40,652 nucleotides of DNA, taken from NCBI RefSeq assembly GCF_029945705.1, contig NZ_JAQSDC010000012.1:1-40652 (forward strand), in the 5' to 3' direction. Under the pieces are notes generated by a model, which did no database searches, was not told the origin of the DNA, and saw nothing but the letters and a program-made list of their open reading frames with translations. This DNA comes from Methylotenera sp. (GTDB lineage Bacteria; Pseudomonadota; Gammaproteobacteria; Burkholderiales; Methylophilaceae). Positions 26,381 to 34,927 of the stretch are shown piece after piece. Each line of letters begins with the position of its first letter. Within the stretch, counting starts at the first letter, position 1. The translations under genes were made by a program, and so were the position numbers.

Positions 26381-27961
26381 CTATTCTTGATGAGAAAATT
26401 TGTCGCGAAGATCCAAAATATCACGCAAAAGCTTAATTTCTAACAGCACTTCTAAACCAAAACCGCCACGCTCACTGTCACGATTATCTGTTAGTAGATT
26501 ATCTAAATAAATCTTTGTTTCTACCAGTTTTTCTAAGCTCTTATCGCACTCAGCCCAAAGCCTCATCAAAGGCTCAATAATATGCGGGAACTCTAACAAA
26601 CTGGTCGCAATGACCATCGGTAGCGGTAAATTATCCCAGGTGGGCTGAATCACATTAAAGGTTTGATGTAATTGGTGTGCGCTTTCTAAAAACTCTTCTT
26701 TTTGCTTGGTTTTTCTGTATATATCTAACAACGCCAGCCAGTGATCTAGTGACGCTTTAGGCGCAGATTGAATTTGCGCTTTCAAGATTAGAATCGCTTC
26801 TTTTTCACGGTCAATATTGACGTAAATTCTAGCTTGCTCAAGCACCAAATCACCCTCTTCTTTGTTTTTCAAAGACATGATGGCATCTAAGTCGTTATCT
26901 GAAATACTACCTGAGAACTCACTGGAGCTTAAAGAAAAATCTACTGTAGAGGGTGAATCATCCACTTCATCCAGAGCACTTATGAATTCTTTTTTATCCA
27001 TAGGTTCAAGTTTATCTGCGGTGAAATAACTAAAAGCTTCTGTTTGCTTACGTCTATATCGATAGGCTGCAAATATTGAACCTAACACAAATAAGGCTAA
27101 AAGAATTTGTAAGCCATATTGAGAAGTAATGGATTCTTGCTCTGTAATTGATGCAGTTGTTGGGCTAGCAGGTGTTTGCACAACTGGCGATACCATGTGT
27201 TTAATGGCTCGAGGCTTTGCAGGTTCTGGCACGTTTGCAACAGCTACGGGCACAGGGGCAACAACCTGCGGGTCTGTTGGTGTTGGTGTTGGTGTTGGTG
27301 TTGGTGTTGGTGTTGGTAATACGTTAACGGTTTGAGGTGCAGCTGGCAAGCTTTGCACACGTTTAGCTTCTACGTTAAGCGCCAACATGACTTCTTGCAA
27401 ATGCGCCAACTTTGCATTGAGCTTTTCTAAATCTTGCTTAAGCTGCTCATTTCTTTTCACCAAATCTTCATATTTGGTCTGCATTTCAGGAGTGAGCGCA
27501 AATTGACTAGCATCTTTCAGCCCATAACTCATGTGCAATTCTGGTTGAGTGGCTGGCTTACTGTGATGCACTATTTTTTTAGAGGCATGCCTAATTTTGC
27601 CGCTATGCTTAGCCAAATATTTAATATTTGGAATAATAATCAGACTTGCTTGATTGGTCTTGGTATAAGCTGTTAAATTAGGGCGAATTTCTTGGCTTAA
27701 ATGCAGTGTTCTCTGAATAAATAAACGCTGCATTCTTTTGTTTTTTGGGTAAAACAAAGTTGATAAACTTTGTACACTTTCACCAGATAACAATGGCCAA
27801 GTAATGGTCGTCGATTCACGGTCATCTGTTTGCAAGGCGCTATCTTGCTCTGCAGATACTTCTTGAGGTATGTCTTGTGCCAGCAAAAAATTAGTATGCA
27901 TTGCGACTAATAAAGCCAATGCAAAGTTAGTTTTTTTAAATTTTTTTTCGCTAAAAATCAA
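26381..27961 (-). CDS. FimV-related inner-membrane protein with LysM-like N-terminus
   Basis: The 526-residue product has a signal peptide (about 1-28) and a degenerate LysM-like segment (about 53-115: LSGESVQSLSTLFYP to IIIPNIK). A coiled coil (about 165-200), a Pro-Thr repeat made of seven PT pairs, one transmembrane helix (about 283-303) and a C-terminal TPR-like region (about 370-520) follow. The TPR-like region resembles the one in the gene at 11105: both have an A.I.LL-type helix pair, then FPHI/YPHI before a .LW/VW segment. The start is TTG (27959-27961) with AAAGGTG before it. It has no FimV N-terminal domain. It precedes the algZR signalling pair, separated by argH. A role with type IV pili or polar organisation is inferred. 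Confidence 0.75.
   Translation of the reverse strand: MIFSEKKFKKTNFALALLVAMHTNFLLAQDIPQEVSAEQDSALQTDDRESTTITWPLLSGESVQSLSTLFYPKNKRMQRLFIQRTLHLSQEIRPNLTAYTKTNQASLIIIPNIKYLAKHSGKIRHASKKIVHHSKPATQPELHMSYGLKDASQFALTPEMQTKYEDLVKRNEQLKQDLEKLNAKLAHLQEVMLALNVEAKRVQSLPAAPQTVNVLPTPTPTPTPTPTPTDPQVVAPVPVAVANVPEPAKPRAIKHMVSPVVQTPASPTTASITEQESITSQYGLQILLALFVLGSIFAAYRYRRKQTEAFSYFTADKLEPMDKKEFISALDEVDDSPSTVDFSLSSSEFSGSISDNDLDAIMSLKNKEEGDLVLEQARIYVNIDREKEAILILKAQIQSAPKASLDHWLALLDIYRKTKQKEEFLESAHQLHQTFNVIQPTWDNLPLPMVIATSLLEFPHIIEPLMRLWAECDKSLEKLVETKIYLDNLLTDNRDSERGGFGLEVLLEIKLLRDILDLRDKFSHQE
27276..27317 (-). repeat. Hexanucleotide tandem repeat, seven copies
   Basis: Seven perfect copies of GTTGGT (plus-strand reading) encode a seven-fold Pro-Thr repeat within the FimV-related gene. 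The unit is six bases, so gain or loss of copies keeps the frame and only changes linker length. Confidence 0.95.
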
Positions 27962-27986
27962 TTCACACCTTTAATTTTACAATCTT

Positions 27987-29426
27987 TTAACTCATTGATT
28001 TTCTAACGCGAGCAATGGCTGCTTTAACTTGCACAGGGGCAGTGCCACCAATATGGTTGCGGCTGTTTAATGATCCTTCTAAAGTTAGCACAGCATAAAC
28101 ATCTTCACTGATTTCAACTGCAAATTCTTGTAAAGTTGTCAGTGGTAAATCACTTAAATCTACTTTCTTATCTACTGCATAACGCACTGCCAAAGCAACA
28201 GCCTCGTGCGCATCTCTAAACGGCATGCCTTTTTTAGCTAAATAGTCAGCTAAATCTGTAGCAGTCGCATAGCCTTCAAAGGCAGCTTGGCGCATATTGT
28301 CTTTATTGACAATAAAGCCTTTTTTAACCACCACTCCGTTTTCTATTACTGGCAAACGCAACATATCTGCGTAAATTTGTAAGGTAACTAATAAGGTATC
28401 AGCTGTATCAAATAGCGGCTCTTTGTCTTCTTGATTATCTTTGTTGTAGGCTAGTGGCTGGCCTTTCATCAAAGTGAGCAGTGCGGTTAAATGCCCGTAA
28501 ACTCTACCCGTTTTTCCACGTACCAACTCTGGTACGTCTGGGTTCTTCTTTTGCGGCATGATAGATGAGCCTGTGCAAAATCTATCGGCAATATCAATAA
28601 AGGCGAACCTTGGAGAACTCCACAAAATCAGCTCTTCGGATAATCGTGATAAATGCGTCATGACCAATGAAGCGGCAAAGGTAAATTCAATGGCAAAGTC
28701 ACGGTCAGAAACCGCATCTAGTGAATTCTCACAAACGCCATCAAAACCCAATTTTTTTGCAACTAACTCTCTATCAATCGGGTAGCTTGTACCCGCTAAT
28801 GCCGCGGCGCCCAAAGGTAATTTATTGATGCGCTTTCTGCAATCAATGAAACGTCCAGTATCGCGTGTAAGCATTTCAACATAAGCCATTAAATGGTGAC
28901 CAAAGGTGACTGGTTGCGCTACTTGCAGGTGTGTAAAACCTGGCATGACTGTATCAAAATGCGCTTCGGCTAAATCTAGCAGACTCAGTTGCAGGCCTTT
29001 TAAACCTGCGATGACATCATCTGTGGTTGCTCGCAACCACAACCTGACATCGGTTGCTACTTGGTCGTTACGGCTTCTGCCAGTATGTAAGCGCTTACCT
29101 GCGTCACCTATTTTATCGGTTAAACGCTTTTCAATGTTTAAATGCACGTCTTCGAGATCTAACAACCATTCAAATTGGCCGCTCTCGATTTCTTGCAAGA
29201 TTTCAGCTAAGCCTGTTTCGATTGATTTAACATCATCCAAACTAATAATTTTTTGTGCACCCAGCATTTGGGCGTGAGCAATAGAGCCTTGAATATCAAA
29301 TGCCGCCAAGCGTTGATCAAAGCTAACAGAGGCGGTGTATTTCTTGACTAACTCAGCGACAGGCTCGTTAAATCTTCCTGACCAACTGGTATTTTTTTTG
29401 TTTAATGCGCTTGTCTTTTTTGTCAC
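27987..29426 (-). CDS. argH: Argininosuccinate lyase
   Basis: The enzyme splits argininosuccinate into arginine and fumarate, the last step of arginine synthesis. The 479-residue protein has the fumarase/ASL superfamily signature [12 protein letters not shown] (near residue 287), [17 protein letters not shown] and a GTSYPIDRE segment. It is slightly longer than typical because of a Lys/Ser/Asn-rich N-terminal tail. It is divergent from algZ, the same pairing as in Pseudomonas. Confidence 0.96.
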   Translation of the reverse strand: MTKKTSALNKKNTSWSGRFNEPVAELVKKYTASVSFDQRLAAFDIQGSIAHAQMLGAQKIISLDDVKSIETGLAEILQEIESGQFEWLLDLEDVHLNIEKRLTDKIGDAGKRLHTGRSRNDQVATDVRLWLRATTDDVIAGLKGLQLSLLDLAEAHFDTVMPGFTHLQVAQPVTFGHHLMAYVEMLTRDTGRFIDCRKRINKLPLGAAALAGTSYPIDRELVAKKLGFDGVCENSLDAVSDRDFAIEFTFAASLVMTHLSRLSEELILWSSPRFAFIDIADRFCTGSSIMPQKKNPDVPELVRGKTGRVYGHLTALLTLMKGQPLAYNKDNQEDKEPLFDTADTLLVTLQIYADMLRLPVIENGVVVKKGFIVNKDNMRQAAFEGYATATDLADYLAKKGMPFRDAHEAVALAVRYAVDKKVDLSDLPLTTLQEFAVEISEDVYAVLTLEGSLNSRNHIGGTAPVQVKAAIARVRKSMS

Positions 29427-29639
29427 TTTTACTTTTTCTTTCTTATCGTACGGCTTTAATATCTATTCAATATTTAGGATTAAATTTTAGAAAAGAATGG
29501 GTCACACCACTTTTAATCACTACTTTGACTTTCTATATCAATTATTGCTTAATAATAATACACTTATGTGATTAGTATAATGCATATACAAAGATTACGA
29601 TTTAACTAATGCTCAAAAAAGACCAAACAACACAATCGT

Positions 29640-30650
29640 ATGAGCATGAATCATGCCATGAGAAAAAGTAACCGCCTACCTAACTTGCGTAACCTAGGCG
29701 TAGCGTTACGTATTCTAGTGATTACCAATGCATTATTGGCACTCATTGCAATCATTTTAAGTACCAATGCTGCTGAGTTTGTATCACTTGTGACAAACAT
29801 CTCAGCAATTGCGCAACCTATGTTGTTATTAAGCTTGTTATTGTTATACGCAAGCTACCCACTACTCAAAAAACTACGTTACTGGCACGGCATCATCGCC
29901 ATCTTTGGCATCGTTTTACTCACTTGTTTTGGTTTACATTGGCTACTGACACAAGCCTTAATATTCGACAATCTATTATCGACTAAACGTACAGTTTTTT
30001 ATGCATTTATTGTGTGCACTATCACCTTGTATTATTTCAACCTTCAAGAGCGCGCCTATTCACCAGCGGTTGATGAAGCAAGATTACAAGCCCTGCAGGC
30101 ACGTATTCGCCCACACTTTTTGTTTAACTGTATTAATGCAGTGTTATCGCTGATTCGTAGCCAACCAAAACGTGCTGAAACAGCACTGGAAGATATGGCG
30201 GATTTATTTCGTGTGCTGATGGCAGATAATCGTGATTTAGTTCCATTGGCACAGGAAATCGCTTTATGTAGACAATATTTAGCCTTAGAAAAGCTACGTT
30301 TAGAAGAGCGACTGATCATTGAGTGGAAAGTGGATGACATGCCGCCTGACGCCCTTATACCGCCATTACTATTGCAGCCACTGATTGAAAATGCCGTCTA
30401 TCACGGCATAGAACCATTAGCCACTGGTGGCAAAATTACCATTCAAATCTACACCAAACGTAATGAAGTTCACTTAGTACTCAGTAATCCTTACAGCATC
30501 AAAAACACTAGACATATTGGCAACCAAATGGCGCTTAATAACATTAAGGAGCGCTTAACTTTGCATTTTGACCTTGAGGCATCCTTGAAAAGTAGCTTGT
30601 CAAATGGTGAATATCAAGTCCATATTACTTTGCCACATACGACTAAATGA
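29640..30650 (+). CDS. algZ: AlgZ/FimS-type (LytS-like) membrane sensor kinase
   Basis: The 336-residue product has four predicted membrane helices (about 22-41, 57-74, 84-107 and 118-134). A LytS-type kinase core follows: the phospho-accepting His159 in RIRPHFLFNCINAVLSL, and an ATP-binding N-box PPLLLQPLIENAVYHG (about 240-256). The C-terminal G-box part is short, as in this family. Four ATG codons lie close together at the start with no good ribosome-binding site, so the exact start is unsure. The stop overlaps the algR ATG by 4 bases. In Pseudomonas the orthologous pair governs alginate and twitching motility; here the targets are unknown, but two FimV-like genes are in the window. Confidence 0.88.
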   Translation: MSMNHAMRKSNRLPNLRNLGVALRILVITNALLALIAIILSTNAAEFVSLVTNISAIAQPMLLLSLLLLYASYPLLKKLRYWHGIIAIFGIVLLTCFGLHWLLTQALIFDNLLSTKRTVFYAFIVCTITLYYFNLQERAYSPAVDEARLQALQARIRPHFLFNCINAVLSLIRSQPKRAETALEDMADLFRVLMADNRDLVPLAQEIALCRQYLALEKLRLEERLIIEWKVDDMPPDALIPPLLLQPLIENAVYHGIEPLATGGKITIQIYTKRNEVHLVLSNPYSIKNTRHIGNQMALNNIKERLTLHFDLEASLKSSLSNGEYQVHITLPHTTK

Positions 30651-31405
30651 CCGACACATTAAAAATATTAATCGCAGATGACGAAGCGCCAGCTCGTAAC
30701 CGTTTACGTGAGCTTTTGAACGACATGAGCAATATTAATATTGTTGCTGAAGCTAAAAATGGACAAGAAGCGCTCAATTTAGCCAACACACATCAGCCTG
30801 ACATAGTTTTACTCGACATTCGTATGCCAGGCGTAGACGGTATTGAAGCTGCCCAACACTTGCAAAAAATGGCTAAGCCACCAGCCATAATTTTTACCAC
30901 CGCTTTTGATAGTTACGCCATGCAGGCTTTCGATATGAGCGCGGTAGATTATTTATTGAAGCCCATTCGTTTGGAGCGCCTGCAAACCGCCATACAAAAA
31001 GCGCGCGCTTTATTACCCAGTCAGCTTGAGGCAATCGCGCCGCTGAGTCAGCAGAAAACACATTTCAGTATTTCTGAGCGTGGTCGAATTTTATTGATTC
31101 CCGTGGCCGATGTGATTTACTTACGAGCTGAACTTAAATATATCACCGTGCGCACGGCAGAAAAAGAATACCTTCTTGAAGAGTCTCTGAATAATTTAGA
31201 GCAGGAGTTTTCTAATACTTTTATTCGTTTACATCGTAATTGTTTAGTGGCAAAAGCCTATATTTTGGGCTATGAAAAACGCCATCAAGAGTTCGATGAA
31301 GATGGTAATAAAAGCAGTGAAAAGCACTGGGTCGCCTTATTAAAAAACACCGATGAGACGATTGCCGTCAGCCGTCGTCAACAGCATCTCATCCGCGCAA
31401 ACTAA
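30647..31405 (+). CDS. algR: AlgR-type LytTR response regulator
   Basis: The 252-residue protein has a receiver domain (about 5-120; acidic pair Asp11-Asp12, phospho-acceptor Asp57 in LLDIRMPG, and Lys in LLKPIR) and a C-terminal LytTR DNA-binding domain (about 142-250, with YLRAELKYITVRTAEKEYLL and FIRLHRNCLVAKAYI). Its ATG overlaps the kinase stop, the signature of a matched two-component pair. It stands 60 bases before hemC, as in Pseudomonas, so heme genes may be co-transcribed or affected by it. Confidence 0.93.
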   Translation: MTDTLKILIADDEAPARNRLRELLNDMSNINIVAEAKNGQEALNLANTHQPDIVLLDIRMPGVDGIEAAQHLQKMAKPPAIIFTTAFDSYAMQAFDMSAVDYLLKPIRLERLQTAIQKARALLPSQLEAIAPLSQQKTHFSISERGRILLIPVADVIYLRAELKYITVRTAEKEYLLEESLNNLEQEFSNTFIRLHRNCLVAKAYILGYEKRHQEFDEDGNKSSEKHWVALLKNTDETIAVSRRQQHLIRAN

Positions 31406-31465
31406 AGCGATAGTGCTGCTTGTGTTAAAATAGAAACCACCATTTAAACTGCCTAATATAAGCTT

Positions 31466-32440
31466 ATGAACACTTCTAGTCCTACTTCCATTCAAGCACC
31501 TGATATTCAACCCCCAATTAAACTTGTGATTGCCTCACGCGAAAGTCCATTGGCAATGTGGCAAGCCTTGCATATTCAAAGCCGTTTGCAGGCGCTTTAC
31601 CCTTCTACTATTGTAGAAATTTTGGGTATGACCACCACTGGTGATCAAATTTTAGATACGCCTTTGGCAAAAGTCGGCGGCAAAGGTTTGTTTGTAAAAG
31701 AGTTAGAAACTGCGTTGGAAGATGGCCGTGCCGACTTGGCTGTCCATAGCATGAAAGATGTGCCGATGAACCTGCCAGAAGGCTTTATGATGGCCGCCAC
31801 TGGCGAACGCGAAGATCCTCGTGATGCTTTTGTTTCAAATGATTTTGACTCACTTGAAGACTTGCCTGAAGGTAGTATTGTTGGTACTTCTAGCTTGCGC
31901 CGTCAAAGCCAATTGCAAGCACGTTTACCGCATTTAAAAATAGAATCTTTGCGCGGTAATTTGCAAACGCGTCTTCGTAAACTCGATGAAGGTCAATATG
32001 CTGCCATTATCCTCGCTGCTGCTGGTTTGATTCGTTTAGGACTTAACGCCAGAATTCGCAATGTAATTTCACCTGAGTTGAGCATTCCTGCGGTTGGGCA
32101 AGGGGCTTTAGGCATTGAAATCAATGCGAATCGCCCAGATTTACTCGCTGTTTTAGCGCCGTTAAATCACCCAGATACGCAAGTGTGTGTGGAGGCAGAA
32201 CGTGCCATGAGCCGTGCGCTTGCAGGCAGCTGTACCGTGCCACTTGGCGCTTATGCGACATGTAAAGGCGAGGATATTCACATGACTGGCTTTGTAGCGA
32301 GTGTAGATGGCAAACAAATGCTAATAGAAACAGCCAGCGGCAATAGAAACCAAGCGGATGCTTTAGGTAAAACGTTAGCTAATCAGTTGTTGGCGAAAGG
32401 TGCTAACGACATTCTCTCTGCGCTTGATGGTCATAAGTAA
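31466..32440 (+). CDS. hemC: Hydroxymethylbilane synthase (porphobilinogen deaminase)
   Basis: The enzyme links four porphobilinogen units into hydroxymethylbilane, in the heme and cobalamin route. The 324-residue product has [13 protein letters not shown] at its domain start, then [18 protein letters not shown] and SLRRQSQL. Cys256 in [11 protein letters not shown] holds the dipyrromethane cofactor. An extra N-terminal tail of about 20 residues before the domain may mean that the true start is slightly downstream, though no better ATG is seen. Confidence 0.96.
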   Translation: MNTSSPTSIQAPDIQPPIKLVIASRESPLAMWQALHIQSRLQALYPSTIVEILGMTTTGDQILDTPLAKVGGKGLFVKELETALEDGRADLAVHSMKDVPMNLPEGFMMAATGEREDPRDAFVSNDFDSLEDLPEGSIVGTSSLRRQSQLQARLPHLKIESLRGNLQTRLRKLDEGQYAAIILAAAGLIRLGLNARIRNVISPELSIPAVGQGALGIEINANRPDLLAVLAPLNHPDTQVCVEAERAMSRALAGSCTVPLGAYATCKGEDIHMTGFVASVDGKQMLIETASGNRNQADALGKTLANQLLAKGANDILSALDGHK

Positions 32441-32462
32441 TTAACGAAAGTAGTCATTATTC

Positions 32463-33245
32463 ATGATGGCAGATAATTTACTAAAAGGTTTGCATGTAGC
32501 GGTCACCAGACCTGTGGATCAAGCTGAGAGCATCTGCGAGGCGATTCATCATCATGGTGGTGTTGCGATTTTATTTCCACTGCTCGCCATTTCACCATTA
32601 GATGATTATCATGCATTTGAAAGTGTAATTGCCGACCTTGAGCGAGCTGACTGGGCAATTTTCATCAGCACCAATGCGGTTGATCATTCATTACCGAGAA
32701 TTCTCAAAAGATTTGGCAATGCGCCTGAAAATCTGAAATTTGCCGCCATTGGTCATCAAACGGCAAAAGAGCTCAGTCTGTACGGGGTTCACCAGGTGCT
32801 AATACCGCACACCCGTTTTGACAGTGAATCCTTATTGGCACTTGCTGAAATGCACGATGTTGAGAATAAAAACATCGTCATCTTTCGTGGGGTTGGTGGG
32901 CGCGATGTATTGGCAGAGATGCTTAAATCTCGGGGTGCAAATGTCGCATTTGCAGAAAGTTACCGTCGAATTAACCCGCAAATAGACACACAATTTCTAA
33001 ATGGTGAATGGCAGCAAGGTCATCTGAATGCCGTCATCGTGACGAGTAGCGAAGCCATGCGCAATTTGCTAGACATGGCTGGCGAGTCAGAATGGCTGCG
33101 TCATGTCACACTGTGCGTTAATCATGCCAGAATTGCCGAATTGCCTCGGCAGTTTGGCTTTAAAGTATTGGTTGCTGAAGCGCCAGGTGATGATGCGATG
33201 ATTAAATGCTTGTCGCAATTAGCTTTACCTCAAGTAGTGAATTAA
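32463..33245 (+). CDS. hemD: Uroporphyrinogen-III synthase
   Basis: The enzyme closes and inverts ring D of hydroxymethylbilane to form uroporphyrinogen III. The 260-residue product fits the poorly conserved two-domain family: LHVAVTRPVDQAESICEAI at the N-terminus, DWAIFISTNAV (where many have TSxNAV), AIGHQTAKEL, IFRGVGGRDVLAEML and VIVTSSEAMRNLL. It follows hemC by 22 bases, so the two consecutive steps are one operon. Confidence 0.93.
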   Translation: MMADNLLKGLHVAVTRPVDQAESICEAIHHHGGVAILFPLLAISPLDDYHAFESVIADLERADWAIFISTNAVDHSLPRILKRFGNAPENLKFAAIGHQTAKELSLYGVHQVLIPHTRFDSESLLALAEMHDVENKNIVIFRGVGGRDVLAEMLKSRGANVAFAESYRRINPQIDTQFLNGEWQQGHLNAVIVTSSEAMRNLLDMAGESEWLRHVTLCVNHARIAELPRQFGFKVLVAEAPGDDAMIKCLSQLALPQVVN

Positions 33246-33262
33246 ACAAGTGATTAATTAAA

Positions 33263-34303
33263 ATGGCTGACACTTCAAACATACCAACTTCAGACAGACG
33301 TAAGCCCTCACTCTTCGCCAATACCGCGTTGATACTGGTTGTCATCGCTTTACTGACACTAGCTTGGCAATGGTTGAATACACGCCATCGATTTAACGAA
33401 GTGGAAAAATCACTCAGCCAAAAACTTGAAGCTTACCAAGCCAACAATCAACAAAGCTTGGCACTTGCTAAACAAGCAGAGGAACGAAGCACTGAGGCCA
33501 ACGCACGCACGGTGATTTTGGAGCAAAAGTTAGAGGAATCGCGTGACCAGCAAGATGTATTGCAAACACTTTATGACCAGCTCGCTGAGAGCCGCGAAGC
33601 CACAGCTGTGGCTGAAGTGGAGCAGTTATTAACTATTGCTAACCAACAGTTACAACTTGTAGGTAATGTTAAAACCGCTCTATTAGCTTTACAAGCCGCC
33701 GATAAACGCTTGGAGCCGCTCAATTTACCGCGCGCGAATCAATTGCGAGAAACGCTTGTGCTTGAAATTGAAAATCTACGAAAATTACCGCAAGTTGATG
33801 TAGTCGGCATGAGCGCTCAGCTAGATACATTGGCCGATTTGTGTGCAACCATACCGTTAATCAGTGAGCGCCAGCCTACACTCAATGCAAAAGCTGCTCA
33901 ACAAAATGAGGCTAAAACTACGCACCTAAGCGCCTTGCAAAAAGTCACTTACCCCATTTGGAATGATATTAAAAATTTAGTCACGCTAGAGCGCATTGAT
34001 AAACCCGAGCCGCCACTATTATCAACCGACCACGCATTTTATCTGCGCGAGAACCTAAAACTGCGACTGCTCACAGCCAGAATTGCTTTATTGCAGCATG
34101 ACGAAGTCAGCTATAAAGCGGATCTTGCTACCGTTACAGCATGGATCAATCAATATTTTGATGCTAAACATCCAAATGCCATACTAGCGTTTAAGCAATT
34201 AAAAAAACTATCTGGCAACAACATTGATATTCAGTTGCCACAGCTGACCGAAAGCATTGCGGCAGTTAACCGTTACAAACTCAGCCTAGAAAAAACAGAT
34301 TAA
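33263..34303 (+). CDS. hemX: HemX-like membrane protein
   Basis: HemX in this gene order is a membrane-anchored protein of unclear role; an older link to uroporphyrinogen methylation is not supported by its sequence. The 346-residue product has a short cytoplasmic tail, one transmembrane helix (about 18-36), a coiled coil (about 45-120) and an alpha-helical domain that carries the family pattern (VEQLLTIANQQLQL and later WNDIKNLVTLERI). It follows hemD by 17 bases and precedes the shortened hemY. Confidence 0.88.
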   Translation: MADTSNIPTSDRRKPSLFANTALILVVIALLTLAWQWLNTRHRFNEVEKSLSQKLEAYQANNQQSLALAKQAEERSTEANARTVILEQKLEESRDQQDVLQTLYDQLAESREATAVAEVEQLLTIANQQLQLVGNVKTALLALQAADKRLEPLNLPRANQLRETLVLEIENLRKLPQVDVVGMSAQLDTLADLCATIPLISERQPTLNAKAAQQNEAKTTHLSALQKVTYPIWNDIKNLVTLERIDKPEPPLLSTDHAFYLRENLKLRLLTARIALLQHDEVSYKADLATVTAWINQYFDAKHPNAILAFKQLKKLSGNNIDIQLPQLTESIAAVNRYKLSLEKTD

Positions 34304-34317
34304 ATCAGCCAACTATC

Positions 34318-34740
34318 ATGATAAAACGCAAAATATTTTGGTGGTTACTCATGGCGTTACTGCTAGTGATCGTGGTGTGGGCAGCCAGTAACAATCAAGG
34401 CTACGTGCTGATTGTACGCCCACCCTATCGGCTGCAATTTTCATTTAATTTTTTACTGATGTTGATTGTATTAAGCTTTTTACTACTACATTACTTTTTA
34501 AGATTTGTGCATTTTCTACGATTCTTACCCGCCAATAGACGCAACAAACAAGAAGCGCAACGCCTAAAAGCCAGTAACGACTGGCTGCTTGAAGGCATGC
34601 ATGCCCTCGCAGAAGGTGATTTTGAAAGTGCTGAAACTGCCATTACAAATGCACATGATTTAATTCAAAATGCCGACCATGAAAAGTTACTGGCTGCGCT
34701 AGCTTTAGAAAAAAATAAGCAAGGATTTTTATTTAAGTAG
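34318..34740 (+). CDS. hemY: Shortened HemY-like protein (N-terminal part only)
   Basis: HemY of this type is a two-helix membrane protein with a large TPR domain; it is not protoporphyrinogen oxidase. Here the product is only 140 residues, while family members are usually near 400. Helix 1 (about 7-25), the conserved NNQGYVLIVRPPYRLQFSFN stretch and helix 2 (about 45-65) are normal, and one TPR-like helix pair follows (EGMHALAEGDFESAE). The frame then stops at TAG 34738-34740. I found no continuing HemY-like sequence in the next 187 bases in any frame. Either the gene lost its 3' part or this lineage has a mini-HemY. Confidence 0.75.
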   Translation: MIKRKIFWWLLMALLLVIVVWAASNNQGYVLIVRPPYRLQFSFNFLLMLIVLSFLLLHYFLRFVHFLRFLPANRRNKQEAQRLKASNDWLLEGMHALAEGDFESAETAITNAHDLIQNADHEKLLAALALEKNKQGFLFK

Positions 34741-34927
34741 CTGAGTAGAAAATTGAAGGTCATAGGTAATGACAAACATCGCGACTTAGGTTTTAGCAGC
34801 CAGTAGTTACAACAATGTTTATCTTACTAGAAGCGATGCTCTTCAAAACAGATGGGATGTCGAGTGTTTAGTAAATAGCTTTGCTTTCAAGTAACTAACC
34901 ATTATTGAAAGTCCTAACTTAATCAAA

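Noticed and set aside
29525-29581. TTGACT and TATAAT elements before algZ
   Set aside because: Each is good alone but the spacing does not join them and their proper partners are poor, so I do not call a promoter.
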